Origin: CAVUDO01 sp963740255
GTDB lineage: Bacteria; Actinomycetota; Actinomycetes; Mycobacteriales; Cryptosporangiaceae
NCBI GenBank assembly: GCA_963740255.1
Contig: CAVUDO010000002.1
Span: 186,001-250,000 of the forward strand
Length of the DNA stretch: 64,000 nt
Direction of reading: 5' to 3'
In this document: piece by piece, positions 53,797 through 60,856 of the stretch
Position numbering within the stretch: the first letter of the stretch is position 1
How the letters are laid out: each line of letters begins with the position of its first letter
The notes under the pieces: model-generated
The model's database searches: none
The model's input: the letters and a program-made list of their open reading frames with translations, nothing else
Told to the model about the DNA's origin: nothing
Made by a program: the position numbers and the translations under genes

Positions 53797-54556
53797 AGTC
53801 GCTGAGGTCCTCTCCGTGGACGACGACGACCACCGGGCCGTCAGGGATGGGGTTGCGTTGGGCCGGCGCGGCGGCCGGTGTGAACGCGGACGGGATCGGT
53901 TCGACCAGGCGAGTCGGAACCGCAGCCAGCCCAGGGGCCGGCGTGTTGGGGTCGGTGTGCAGGCGGCCGAAGGTCTTGGCTTTGGCCAGCAGCACCGACA
54001 CGAGCGGCTTGGAGGCCGCGAGGGGGTCTCGGCGGATCACGTCGATCCAGACCAGGGGCGCGAACCGCTTGGAGCGGGTCACGCGGGCGTCCCGGGCGAT
54101 GCAGGTCGAAGCGATCGCTTCGGTTCGGTCTTCGAGGTCGTTGAGGGACAGGCCGGCGACCATCAGGCACAGGGCCCGTTCACCGACTGGAGTCGGTTTG
54201 ACCAGGAGCAGCCACGGGAGTTTGCCGTGGTAGTTGGTCATCCGGACCGCCACGAACAGCGCCCGGAGGCGATGCCGGGTGACGGTGCACCAGAACCAGC
54301 CCAGGAGCTGGCGACGTGACCACGGCACGGCCAGGGCCACCGCAAGCGGTGTGGCCATCAGGACGAGGGCCCAGACCGGGCGCATGGACTCGGTCAGCCG
54401 CAGGTAGACCACGACCAGGGCGATAGCGAGGCAGAGTTCGAAGCTCCACCGCCACAGCACCAGGAGCACCTGGACGGGCCAGGCGCGGTGCGGACGGATC
54501 GCCAGCTCGACACGCTGGCCCTTGCCCGAAGAACCAAACAGGGTAGATTTGGACAT
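53789..54556 (-). CDS. AICE membrane protein upstream of the DNA translocase
   Basis: A 255-residue protein with hydrophobic segments at about 27-50 (VQVLLVLWRWSFELCLAIALVVVYL) and 60-75 (VWALVLMATPLAVALAV), then a soluble region beginning WCTVTRHRLRALFVAVRMTN. The C-terminus carries a Pro/Ala linker and ends VVVVVHGEDLSDYV. It is coupled to the FtsK-like gene by overlap; in related AICEs this gene supplies the membrane part of the transfer apparatus. No motif proves it. Confidence 0.72.
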   Translation of the reverse strand: MSKSTLFGSSGKGQRVELAIRPHRAWPVQVLLVLWRWSFELCLAIALVVVYLRLTESMRPVWALVLMATPLAVALAVPWSRRQLLGWFWCTVTRHRLRALFVAVRMTNYHGKLPWLLLVKPTPVGERALCLMVAGLSLNDLEDRTEAIASTCIARDARVTRSKRFAPLVWIDVIRRDPLAASKPLVSVLLAKAKTFGRLHTDPNTPAPGLAAVPTRLVEPIPSAFTPAAAPAQRNPIPDGPVVVVVHGEDLSDYV

Positions 54557-54603
54557 GACTCACCCCTTGAAGGAATAGGGAATGGGTGGGTTGTTTGATG
54601 ACA

Positions 54604-54639
54604 CAGGGCCGGCGGATTTGGGAGTCTGCACCGGCCCTG
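54604..54639. terminator. Hairpin in the AICE operon leader
   Basis: A perfect nine-base inverted repeat (CAGGGCCGG / CCGGCCCTG) with an 18-base loop, 48 bp upstream of the membrane-protein gene. With no T tract it could be a terminator or attenuator between the small regulator gene and the transfer operon. Confidence 0.45.
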
Positions 54640-54698
54640 CGTCGTCTCAGAAGCGACCAGAAACTAGGTTCGTGTTGTTCTGGGTCGCATTGCGGTCG

Positions 54699-54715
54699 AC
54701 CTGAAAATCAGGTCA
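54699..54715. promoter_or_regulatory. Seven-base palindrome in AICE
   Basis: GACCTGA-AAA-TCAGGTC, a perfect inverted repeat followed by a further AGGTC. It lies in the 229-bp gap between the small regulator gene and the transfer operon, so it may be an operator for one of the element's DNA-binding proteins. Confidence 0.45.
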
Positions 54716-54785
54716 GGTCGTGCGGCCATTACCAGGAACGGCCCTCGTGGGCATCAGTTCACGTTCGCCGAAAAGGTGCCGTGGA

Positions 54786-55106
54786 TCAGGAAGCAGCCTT
54801 GAGCGGCTGTGCCGGGTTGATCGACTTCGCACGAAACGCCGTGCCGTTCTTGCCGTTCGTGGCCCACGGAATGGCTTCCAGGTCGACCGGGGTGACTTGC
54901 TGCCCAACCGTCAACTTCGGCGGTACACCCGCCACCGTGACGTTGAGCATTTCCCCACCCGATTCGTCGAGCGCCATCACCTGAACCACGAACAGCGGCT
55001 CCTTGGTCAACCTGTCGACCTTCTGCACACCGTTCTGATCCGTCTTCTCCACCGCTTCCCTCGTCACCGTGAACGAGATACGCGCGATATCCATGCGCAA
55101 ACGCAT
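54786..55106 (-). CDS. Small AICE regulatory/OB-like protein
   Basis: A 106-residue protein of a family conserved in AICEs: ARISFTVTREAVEKTDQNGVQKVDRLTKEPLFVVQVMALDE, then VTVAGVPPKLTVGQQVTPVDLEAIPWATNGKNGTAFRAKSI. The beta-strand pattern suggests an OB fold. AGGAGGG-like sequence (55114-55119 region, GGAGGG) precedes the ATG at 55106. It is the first minus-strand gene of the element and is divergent from the HTH regulator at 55294. Some members are called plasmid replication or transfer regulators; no direct evidence here. Confidence 0.72.
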   Translation of the reverse strand: MRLRMDIARISFTVTREAVEKTDQNGVQKVDRLTKEPLFVVQVMALDESGGEMLNVTVAGVPPKLTVGQQVTPVDLEAIPWATNGKNGTAFRAKSINPAQPLKAAS

Positions 55107-55293
55107 GACTCAGCCCTCCACCAGGGAATCAACGACCGTGGCTCACTCGGCCACAGCAACGAGCTTGCGCCCGAGCCGCGTCGTGTCGCGCCTTCGTGTC
55201 TGTCTCAGCTACCCGCATCTATCCCGCGCGGATGTCTCTTCTGTGTCTCATCCGTGGCAGTGTCGCCCGGATCGGCGACGATAGGAGCGACCA

Positions 55294-56424
55294 ATGCCGA
55301 GCACACCGGTGCGGCTCAAGTTCCTGCTACGAGATCGGCATTGGCAGACGTATCGAACGTTCTGCAACGAATACGACAAGGCTGCTCGCTCGATCGATCC
55401 AAAGCTCGTCGGTACCTGGCCCAGCCGTGCGCAGCTGCACCGTTGGCTAGCGGGCGAGCTAAAGGGCATCCCGTATCCCGACCACTGCCGAATCCTTGAG
55501 GCCATGTTCCCGGGCTGGACCGCCGAGAGGCTGTTCGAGCCGTGTGGAGCTGAGCAGTTGGCGGACTTGAACCGGGACCACGACTTTCAGGACTCACGCC
55601 GGCGGGAGTTCGAGAGCTTGTCGATGACAGTGTCGAACAGTCTCGATGCGCCCGAATCCACCCGCTCGGGCTGGGAACGGTCGCCGCATCCCTCAGGAGG
55701 CAGTCAAGGGGGCGGTTCCGGTCTGCCGCTACCACTTAGTGAGCACGAGCTGTCCGGCGCCGGTGGCCTACCCCAAGCACTCGGCCGCCACCTTGTCGCA
55801 TTGAAGAAGGTGCTACGACTCAGCGAAGCTGAGGTACACCAACTTGCGCGCCTTTCCGGAACGGTGGTGGACCTCTCCGTCGCCATAGACATCGATATCA
55901 ATAGCGACGGCGACGCTGTTCTAACGTACCGCTACGAGGTACTAAATCTGAGCAGCAAACCGATCACTCGACTTGCCCGCGAGCTCTGGTTTGAAGAAGC
56001 GGATACCGGCTTGAAGATCGCACCGCTCCGGACCGAAGGAAGGCGTGTGGCGATCCAACGGATTCACGATACGGCGAATCTGGCGAAGTTTGCTTGTCAG
56101 ATATCTCCTCCAATTCAACCGGGGGAAGTTGCCGAGGTCGCATATACAGCGCACGGTGGGCGCTTTGTTGAGAGCACGTACTGGCGGCAAGGGATACCGC
56201 GCTTCACACGACATCTCACCATCAGACTCAGACACCGCAATGTACCGGAGCTTGTTAGCTGCATGGCGCTGGAAGAACACGCGGACGGGTCAGAGAACTC
56301 AGTCACGGATGAGCTATTGTGGGACTATGAAGATAAAGATGTCGTGGCCACATTGACTTGTGACTATTTGCGTCCCAACCAAGCTGTAACGCTGCGATGG
56401 GAGATCAACCGTGAGCCTGCGTAA
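55294..56424 (+). CDS. HTH regulator of AICE type
   Basis: A 376-residue regulator. Its N-terminal 75 residues hold an XRE-like helix-turn-helix (ARSIDPKLVGTWPSRAQLHRWLAGELKGIPYPDHCRILEAMFPGWTAERLFEP), typical of a regulator family common on AICEs. After a Ser/Gly-rich linker (about 105-140) the C-terminal domain is beta-rich and contains AIDIDINSDGDAVLTYRYEVLNLSSKPITRLARELWFEE and DYLRPNQAVTLRWEINREP. It is the first of a plus-strand group with lower GC content. Its stop overlaps the next gene by 14 bp. Confidence 0.8.
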   Translation: MPSTPVRLKFLLRDRHWQTYRTFCNEYDKAARSIDPKLVGTWPSRAQLHRWLAGELKGIPYPDHCRILEAMFPGWTAERLFEPCGAEQLADLNRDHDFQDSRRREFESLSMTVSNSLDAPESTRSGWERSPHPSGGSQGGGSGLPLPLSEHELSGAGGLPQALGRHLVALKKVLRLSEAEVHQLARLSGTVVDLSVAIDIDINSDGDAVLTYRYEVLNLSSKPITRLARELWFEEADTGLKIAPLRTEGRRVAIQRIHDTANLAKFACQISPPIQPGEVAEVAYTAHGGRFVESTYWRQGIPRFTRHLTIRLRHRNVPELVSCMALEEHADGSENSVTDELLWDYEDKDVVATLTCDYLRPNQAVTLRWEINREPA

Positions 56425-56818
56425 CGAAGTCGAGGTGATTCTCCACGCATGGGACAAGTATGAGATTGAGCGAGGCTTTCCTCCGGTCATCGATTATGAC
56501 TGTCGAGCCCTGATTCCAGAAGTAGAGCGTGCCTCAGATCGTCTCACGGTTTACCACGTCCTCAGCGAGGCGGAAAAGCGGGCGAAGCAGGAAGGCAACG
56601 AACAGCTCGTTACTCGAATTGGGGCGCATCTTGCGTACCTCGAAGCGCTAATGGGCAGGCACGAATCACTCGATCATTACGTGCAATCGACGCAGGGTTG
56701 TAGCGTCGTCGGATGGACGAGCGAATACATTTGCGAGCGCGGCGAGCTGGCGCGACAACACCTACATGCCCTAGGTATCGAATGGGGGCCAGCGACTAGG
56801 TCGAACCGAATTCGCTAG
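56411..56818 (+). CDS. AICE protein, probable N-terminal part of the metallopeptidase
   Basis: A 135-residue helical protein without recognised motif, starting with GTG within the end of the HTH regulator gene. Sequence: LRNEVEVILHAWDKYEIERGFPPVIDYD near the front and LVTRIGAHLAYLEALMGRHESLDHYVQSTQGC in the middle, ending WGPATRSNRIR. After the stop, reading one base back gives SLEEPLDLESAKEAIRRSALD, which runs into the next gene without interruption. This suggests that the two were one gene and that a single-base loss near 56790-56812 split them. Alternatively they are two coupled genes. Confidence 0.6.
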   Translation: MSLRNEVEVILHAWDKYEIERGFPPVIDYDCRALIPEVERASDRLTVYHVLSEAEKRAKQEGNEQLVTRIGAHLAYLEALMGRHESLDHYVQSTQGCSVVGWTSEYICERGELARQHLHALGIEWGPATRSNRIR

Positions 56819-56826
56819 AGGAACCA

Positions 56827-57585
56827 TTGGATCTGGAGTCGGCCAAAGAGGCAATTAGGCGGTCGGCGCTTGACCTCGAACCGCTTGTTCGCGAGGCCAC
56901 CGGATCCAATGCGCCATACGACTTGGAGATCGTCACAGCCGACGTGGACGCGTATTGGGCTTACTGGCTAGACGGCGTGGGCCGAAAAGTCCGTCTTCGA
57001 TTGAATCTCAAGAAGACTCGATTCACCAAGGTTCAAGCACGGCAGTTTGCTCTTCACGAAGTCCTTGGCCATGGACTACAAGGGGCGAGCTACGCTGCTC
57101 GATGCGAGCATGAGGAAGTACCTTGGATTCGGCTTCTTTCTGTTCACGCACAACAACAAGTTCTTCTCGAAGGCTTGGCGCAGGCACTTCCGCTCTTTAT
57201 CTCACCTGAAGACTCAGCGCTGGTTGCACGCGTTCGACTAGCGCATTACATCCAACTCGTGCTTGCGGAACTTCACCTGAACCTGAACGTTGGGAACGTG
57301 TCGATACCCGATTGTGTGCAACGCGCAAAGTTGCGTGTGCCTTTTTGGTCCGACGAGGACATCGCGGACGCCATGAGCGACCCAGGTGCCAGCCCGCTTC
57401 TTCGGTCCTACCTCTGGTCCTACCCTGCGGGCATCGACTGGTTCGTCAGGCTTGCTGAGACGGACAAAGTCACGGGCCGAGCAGTTCTACAAGCGGCGTA
57501 CCGCGATCCACTGACACCCGACGACCTCACCAATCTCTGGCCGACAGGACCGGTCATCGGCGGTAACGCCGGCACCGCTTGGTGA
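56827..57585 (+). CDS. Zinc metallopeptidase-like protein (HExxH...EGLA)
   Basis: A 252-residue protein with a gluzincin-type zinc motif: H-E-V-L-G-H in RQFALHEVLGHGLQGAS (about residues 77-82) and a likely third ligand Glu in QQQVLLEGLAQALPLF (about 114-119), resembling the HExxxH...QEGLA arrangement of the DUF1704 family. It starts with TTG preceded by AGAGGAACCA, or it continues the preceding ORF if a frameshift is removed. No signal peptide, so an intracellular protease is likely. It follows an HTH regulator, reminiscent of regulator/protease pairs on integrative elements, but no such link is shown. Confidence 0.65.
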   Translation: MDLESAKEAIRRSALDLEPLVREATGSNAPYDLEIVTADVDAYWAYWLDGVGRKVRLRLNLKKTRFTKVQARQFALHEVLGHGLQGASYAARCEHEEVPWIRLLSVHAQQQVLLEGLAQALPLFISPEDSALVARVRLAHYIQLVLAELHLNLNVGNVSIPDCVQRAKLRVPFWSDEDIADAMSDPGASPLLRSYLWSYPAGIDWFVRLAETDKVTGRAVLQAAYRDPLTPDDLTNLWPTGPVIGGNAGTAW

Positions 57586-58174
57586 ATCCAGCCTCATTCC
57601 AGGTGCGCTGTCGGAGCCGGATACGCAGGTCGTCATCCGGACTGGACCTCCGGCAGTTGAGCCGCCACCACCCTCTGCCTAGACCGGACGTGGTGCCCTC
57701 CTGACCTGCGGTGACAAGTTTCTGTACGTCTTCAAGGGCGGCCCCCGGGCGGGGCCGCCGCGCCCGCCGCCGGAGGGCAGCCGACACGCGCTTGCCGCTT
57801 CGCTCACGCGCGGCCGGCCCGGCTGGGCGCGGACACGCGGAAGGGCCGCCAGCAGACGGGGCAGAACTCGCACCGACGCCAGCGGCCCAGCGGGACGCAC
57901 GGGTGTTGCTGTTACCGCCGCATCAGCCAGCCACGACCTCGACGACATTGGCGGCAGACGCCGCCGTAGGAGGATCGGTCACTGCGCCTCCCGGCGGGGG
58001 CACTCCGGCTCCGGGATGGCCCCATCCCGCCTGCCACCGACCCAGGCAGAGCCGAGCAGACCACCACCGGAACCGCCAGCGACCGGCGACCAGCTCGGCG
58101 ACGTGCGCGGCGGTGGCGGCCCCGGCGCCGGCCCGCTACCCCGGAGGGTGGGTCGACGGCAGACGGGATGGCAG
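57586..58174. other. 589-bp region without genes in AICE
   Basis: No supported gene; open frames are GC-rich noise. It contains a perfect hairpin (57737-57759) and a minus-strand stretch around 57845-57905 that would encode CEFCPVCWRPF, perhaps the remains of a Cys-rich gene. Since no replication origin or transfer locus has been assigned elsewhere in the element, they could be here. Confidence 0.4.
57737..57759. terminator. Perfect GC hairpin after the metallopeptidase gene
   Basis: GGCGGCCCC-CGGGC-GGGGCCGCC, nine-base perfect arms with a five-base loop. It lies 151 bp after the metallopeptidase stop and faces the repeat-protein gene. There is no T tract; it could be a terminator or part of an origin. 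Confidence 0.5.
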
Positions 58175-59425
58175 TTAGGAATCACCAGGAGGCTTAAGTC
58201 TTCCGTTCAGCCATATGGCGAAATGAATTGGAAGAAGTGTGTACGAATAAACATCGAGAATGTATTCTACGACGTCGCTGTGTTGGGAATGAAGTTCGCT
58301 AACTTTAGCAATGAAGAACAACACCAGCATGGCTAGCAATACGTGTCGAACGCCGGGGTCCCGGATAATTAGGATCTCTCGCAGACTACGCGCGAACCAA
58401 GAGCGTGGATCATCTACGAATGGAGCTACATCGACTTGATCGAGAGCGTCGATGTCCCTGATCGCTCCGGGGAAGCTTGCACCCCCGCTAATGAAGGGAA
58501 ACATGGCGGCGAAGTCGGTCTTGGAGGTGGGCGCCGCGATAGCGGCTACCCCGAAGGGGTAGGGGTACATGCTGGCCAGGTCGAGCTTGGGGTACATGCT
58601 GGCCAGGTCGAGCTTGGGGTACATGCTGGCCAGGTCGAGCTTGGGGTACATGCTGGCCAGGTCGAGCTTGGGGTACATGCTGGCCAGGTCGAGCTTGGGG
58701 TACATGCTGGCCAGGTCGAGCTTGGGGTACATGCTGGCCAGGTCGAGCTTGGGGTACATGCTGGCCAGGTCGAGCTTGGGGTACATGCTGGCCAGGTCGA
58801 GCTTGGGGTACATGCTGGCCAGGTCCAGCTTGGGGTACAGGCCGGCCAGGTCGAGCTTGGGTGATAGCGCGGCGAGCGCCGTCAAGGTGGGAGCCATCCT
58901 GGCGGCAGCCGCGACGCTGAACCCGGAATCCAGCTTGGAGAACATGCTGGCCAGGTCGAGCTTGGGGTACATGCTGGCCAGGTCCAGCTTGGGGTACAGG
59001 CCGGCCAGGTCGAGCTTGGGTGATAGCGCGGCGAGCGCCGTCAAGGTGGGAGCCATCCTGGCGGCAGCCGCGACGCTGAACCCGGAATCCAGCTTGGGGT
59101 ACATGCTGGCCAGGTCGAGCTTGGGGTACATGCTGGCCAGGTCGAGCTTGGGTGATAGCGCGGCGAGCGCCGTCAAGGTGGGAGCCATCCTGGCGGCAGC
59201 CGCGACGCTGAACCCGGAATCCAGCTTGGAGAACATGCTGGCCAGGTCGAGCTTGGGTGATAGCGCGGCGAGCGCCGTCAAGGTGGGAGCCATCCTGGCG
59301 GCAGCCGCGACGCTGAACTTCACGACGTTCGATGGGGGGAGATCCCTGAGTGCCGGCCGAGGGTTACCCTTGCCCCGGTCGATAGGCCCACTGCTATCCG
59401 CAGCCTCGCCCTCGTGTTCCCTCAT
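58175..59425 (-). CDS. Nested nine-residue repeat protein with C-terminal membrane region
   Basis: A 416-residue protein unlike anything I recognise. Residues 1-36 are a charged leader. Residues 37-289 are four modules, each starting with a 22-residue block FSVAAAARMAPTLTALAALS (then PK), followed by 1, 2, 3 and 11 copies of the nine-mer LDLASMYPK (variants: AGLYPK, SMFSK); the first three modules close with LDSG. Residues 290-360 are non-repetitive; residues about 361-375 and 388-406 are hydrophobic (HVLLAMLVLFFIAKV, YILDVYSYTLLPIHFAIWL), so the C-terminus is probably in the membrane. The strand is chosen because only this frame continues into non-repeat coding sequence with membrane helices. 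ATG 59425 follows TACCCT by 7 bp; a GTG at 59449 is an alternative. It is AICE cargo beside attR. Confidence 0.72.
   Translation of the reverse strand: MREHEGEAADSSGPIDRGKGNPRPALRDLPPSNVVKFSVAAAARMAPTLTALAALSPKLDLASMFSKLDSGFSVAAAARMAPTLTALAALSPKLDLASMYPKLDLASMYPKLDSGFSVAAAARMAPTLTALAALSPKLDLAGLYPKLDLASMYPKLDLASMFSKLDSGFSVAAAARMAPTLTALAALSPKLDLAGLYPKLDLASMYPKLDLASMYPKLDLASMYPKLDLASMYPKLDLASMYPKLDLASMYPKLDLASMYPKLDLASMYPKLDLASMYPKLDLASMYPYPFGVAAIAAPTSKTDFAAMFPFISGGASFPGAIRDIDALDQVDVAPFVDDPRSWFARSLREILIIRDPGVRHVLLAMLVLFFIAKVSELHSQHSDVVEYILDVYSYTLLPIHFAIWLNGRLKPPGDS
58561..59323 (-). repeat. 27-bp and 78-bp nested tandem repeats
   Basis: A 27-bp unit (in-frame, nine codons) occurs 11 times in a row at about 58561-58860 and again in groups of 3, 2 and 1. 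The groups are separated by an almost identical 78-bp block; its distances (159, 132 and 105 bp) differ by exactly 27. Copies differ only at a few bases (TCGAGCTT/TCCAGCTT, TACATGCTGG/TACAGGCCGG), indicating recent expansion. Confidence 0.93.
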
Positions 59426-59506
59426 ATCACATAGGGTAACGCTTCTCACGACAACGCTCGGGCGGCACGCGTGAGCGGTGCGGTTCTGAACATGTAGGAC
59501 CGCGAC

Positions 59507-59518
59507 GCACGGTTTACG
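59507..59518 (+). repeat. Candidate integrase arm site, attR side
   Basis: GCACGGTTTACG, identical to the 12-mer beside attL at 48598-48609, located 126 bp inside attR. Confidence 0.5.
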
Positions 59519-59643
59519 TACCGGAGAAGGCTACTGATTGACCATGAACGTCGGGTATCGATGAACACTTCGTGTCCGCCGTATGCGCAGCTCACAGGCA
59601 CTATCGACCGTCCAATGAAGAGCATTGAGCAGTGCCAGCGGGG

Positions 59644-59681
59644 AATCGCAGGGTTAGTGGTTCGAGTCCACTCGGGGGAGC
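59644..59681 (+). repeat. attR core (38 bp)
   Basis: Second copy of the direct repeat shared with the tRNA-Asn 3' half. It lacks the 5' half of a tRNA and has no CCA after it, so it is the right-hand junction of the element, not a tRNA gene. Confidence 0.93.
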
Positions 59682-59788
59682 ATTTCCGCAGTTGTGAGGC
59701 TCACTCGCTGTCTATTTTGGACCGGGCGCTGCCGTAGCCCAGCGACAGCGACTAGACGCCCCCTACGTTAGCCCCTACGATTGGCGGT

Positions 59789-60022
59789 ATGGGGAAGCAG
59801 AAGACCAGCCTGGAGCTGGAATGGCTGGCGGTCATCAAGCAGCGGGCCGCCGAGGACGGGAAGACCATGTCGGCGTGGGTTGACGACCTCGTCCGCCGTG
59901 AGGACCTGCGCCGGCGGATCGTGGCTGACCGTGAGGCGTTGAAGGTCGCCGGCTTGTACGACCCGGCTCGGGTCGACGCGATCGCCCGGGCGGCCATTGC
60001 CAGCCGGCACCCGGTCGCGTGA
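59789..60022 (+). CDS. Antitoxin-like small protein
   Basis: A 77-residue protein. Residues 5-30 resemble a ribbon-helix-helix-like segment (TSLELEWLAVIKQRAAEDGKTMSAWVDDLVRRE), and the rest is helical and charged (EALKVAGLYDPARVDAIARAAI). Its stop overlaps the start of the following gene by 4 bp (GTGA), as in type II toxin-antitoxin operons. It lies 107 bp outside attR, so it belongs to the chromosome or an older insertion. Function is inferred from arrangement. Confidence 0.65.
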   Translation: MGKQKTSLELEWLAVIKQRAAEDGKTMSAWVDDLVRREDLRRRIVADREALKVAGLYDPARVDAIARAAIASRHPVA

Positions 60023-60339
60023 ACCGGCTTCCAGCCTTCGGCGAGGTGTGGGTCACTCACGCTGAGCCGACGCCCGGTGCCACCTACCTGGTCGTGTCTG
60101 GCCCGGAGTACAACGACTTCCTCGAGCTGCGGATCGTGGTCGAAGTGATTGGCGACCGCCTCGCTGGCGGCCACGGCGGCCTTCTCACTCCGCTCGGCGT
60201 GATCGGGCACGCCGCGGTCCATGCGCCGATCACCGTCTCCCTGGGCTGGTTCGGCGGCTCCGACGAACCGGTCACGACCCTTGAGCCCGACCAGGCCCGC
60301 GAGGTCGCCGACGCGCTACGCGCCCTTGTCGGCCCCTGA
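60019..60339 (+). CDS. Possible MazF/PemK-like toxin
   Basis: A 106-residue protein. The N-terminus FGEVWVTHAEPTPGATYLVVSGPEYNDF follows the MazF/PemK pattern (GEVW... then VVS...N), and LLTPLGVIGHAAVHAPITVSLG fits further strands of that fold. It is coupled to the antitoxin-like gene by 4-bp overlap. The match is weak: the usual P-x-x-h-h-S motif is not clear and no catalytic Arg is assigned. It could be another small protein. Confidence 0.5.
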   Translation: MNRLPAFGEVWVTHAEPTPGATYLVVSGPEYNDFLELRIVVEVIGDRLAGGHGGLLTPLGVIGHAAVHAPITVSLGWFGGSDEPVTTLEPDQAREVADALRALVGP

Positions 60340-60464
60340 CCACCCGCTCCATCAGCTGCGATTTCGATCCAGTCCGAACAACATTCACCGACCACAGCAG
60401 CTCAGCACGTTCGAATCACCGGTGGCGTTACATCATGGACCATGTGCCGGGGGGGGGGTTGGCG

Positions 60465-60683
60465 ATGGACGGTGACCAGGGCAACGAGCGCGACAGCGAC
60501 CAGGGCACGGAGCGGTTCACCGACGAGGAGGCGGCATTCCTCCGGTACGTCAGGTTCGGTGCGTTGCCGGCCCGTGTTCCGCTCTCGGAGCTGGTGGGCA
60601 CGGTCGAGACCGATGCCCGGCGCGATGTTCCTGAGACTCTTGGGGATCCTGTCGAGTGGAGGTATACGGCCACCAACGGCTGA
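60465..60683 (+). CDS. Small conserved hypothetical protein
   Basis: A 72-residue acidic protein. After a Gln/Asp/Glu-rich start it has FTDEEAAFLRYVRFGALPARVPLSELVG, a pattern of small actinobacterial proteins of unknown function. A run of ten G (60449-60458) lies 6 bp before the ATG and serves as ribosome site; a longer in-frame start at 60435 would translate through it. No function assigned. Confidence 0.7.
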   Translation: MDGDQGNERDSDQGTERFTDEEAAFLRYVRFGALPARVPLSELVGTVETDARRDVPETLGDPVEWRYTATNG

Positions 60684-60856
60684 CACATCCGCACCCTTGA
60701 CTGTGGTTCCCTCCTGAGTGGATTGTTGACGCCAGCCCCGACGGGCGGATCTGACCGTAGGTCCGTCCACGGGGGTGAGGCCAGCGGTCCCCACGAGGCA
60801 CGTCGCCGGCGACGGAGCACGGCGCGGCCCCACCGTTGGCCGTGGGGGGACGCGTC

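Larger units (their letters stand above)
48511..59681. mobile_element. pSAM2-type AICE integrated in tRNA-Asn
   Basis: An 11.17-kb integrated element bounded by a 38-bp direct repeat, one copy inside the tRNA gene and one at 59644. It carries the hallmark genes of actinomycete integrative and conjugative elements: integrase next to the tRNA, excisionase, RepSA-like initiator, DUF2637 protein, a single FtsK-type DNA translocase, and small regulators, mostly in one minus-strand operon. On the plus strand it carries an HTH regulator plus a metallopeptidase locus and, next to attR, a repeat-protein gene as apparent cargo. GC in the 55300-57590 part is visibly lower than in the chromosome. All key transfer functions appear intact, so it may be mobile. 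Confidence 0.93.
59426..59788. other. Region around attR without genes
   Basis: Between the repeat-protein start and the antitoxin-like gene. It holds one arm-site candidate (59507-59518), the attR core (59644-59681) and the right chromosomal flank. No gene is supported. Confidence 0.6.

Noticed and set aside
56790..56826. Programmed -1 frameshift in the metallopeptidase locus
   Set aside because: The overlap between frames (about 56800-56815) contains no slippery heptamer.
57711..58178. 155-residue plus-strand ORF in the AICE gap
   Set aside because: Low-complexity Arg/Pro/Ala/Gly composition typical of GC-rich non-coding sequence.
58561..59323. CRISPR array
   Set aside because: Units are contiguous 27-bp coding repeats without unique spacers and no cas genes are present.
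58436..59474. Plus-strand ORFs across the repeat array (LGYMLARSS units)
   Set aside because: They are mirror frames created by a repeat whose length is a multiple of three; they do not continue into a convincing non-repeat domain, whereas the minus-strand frame does.
59644..59681. Second tRNA-Asn gene
   Set aside because: Only the 3' half is present, with no acceptor 5' strand, D arm or CCA; it is attR.
60684..60856. Riboswitch upstream of the PQQ dehydrogenase gene
   Set aside because: GC-rich leader with some pairing potential, but no known riboswitch core motif was recognised.
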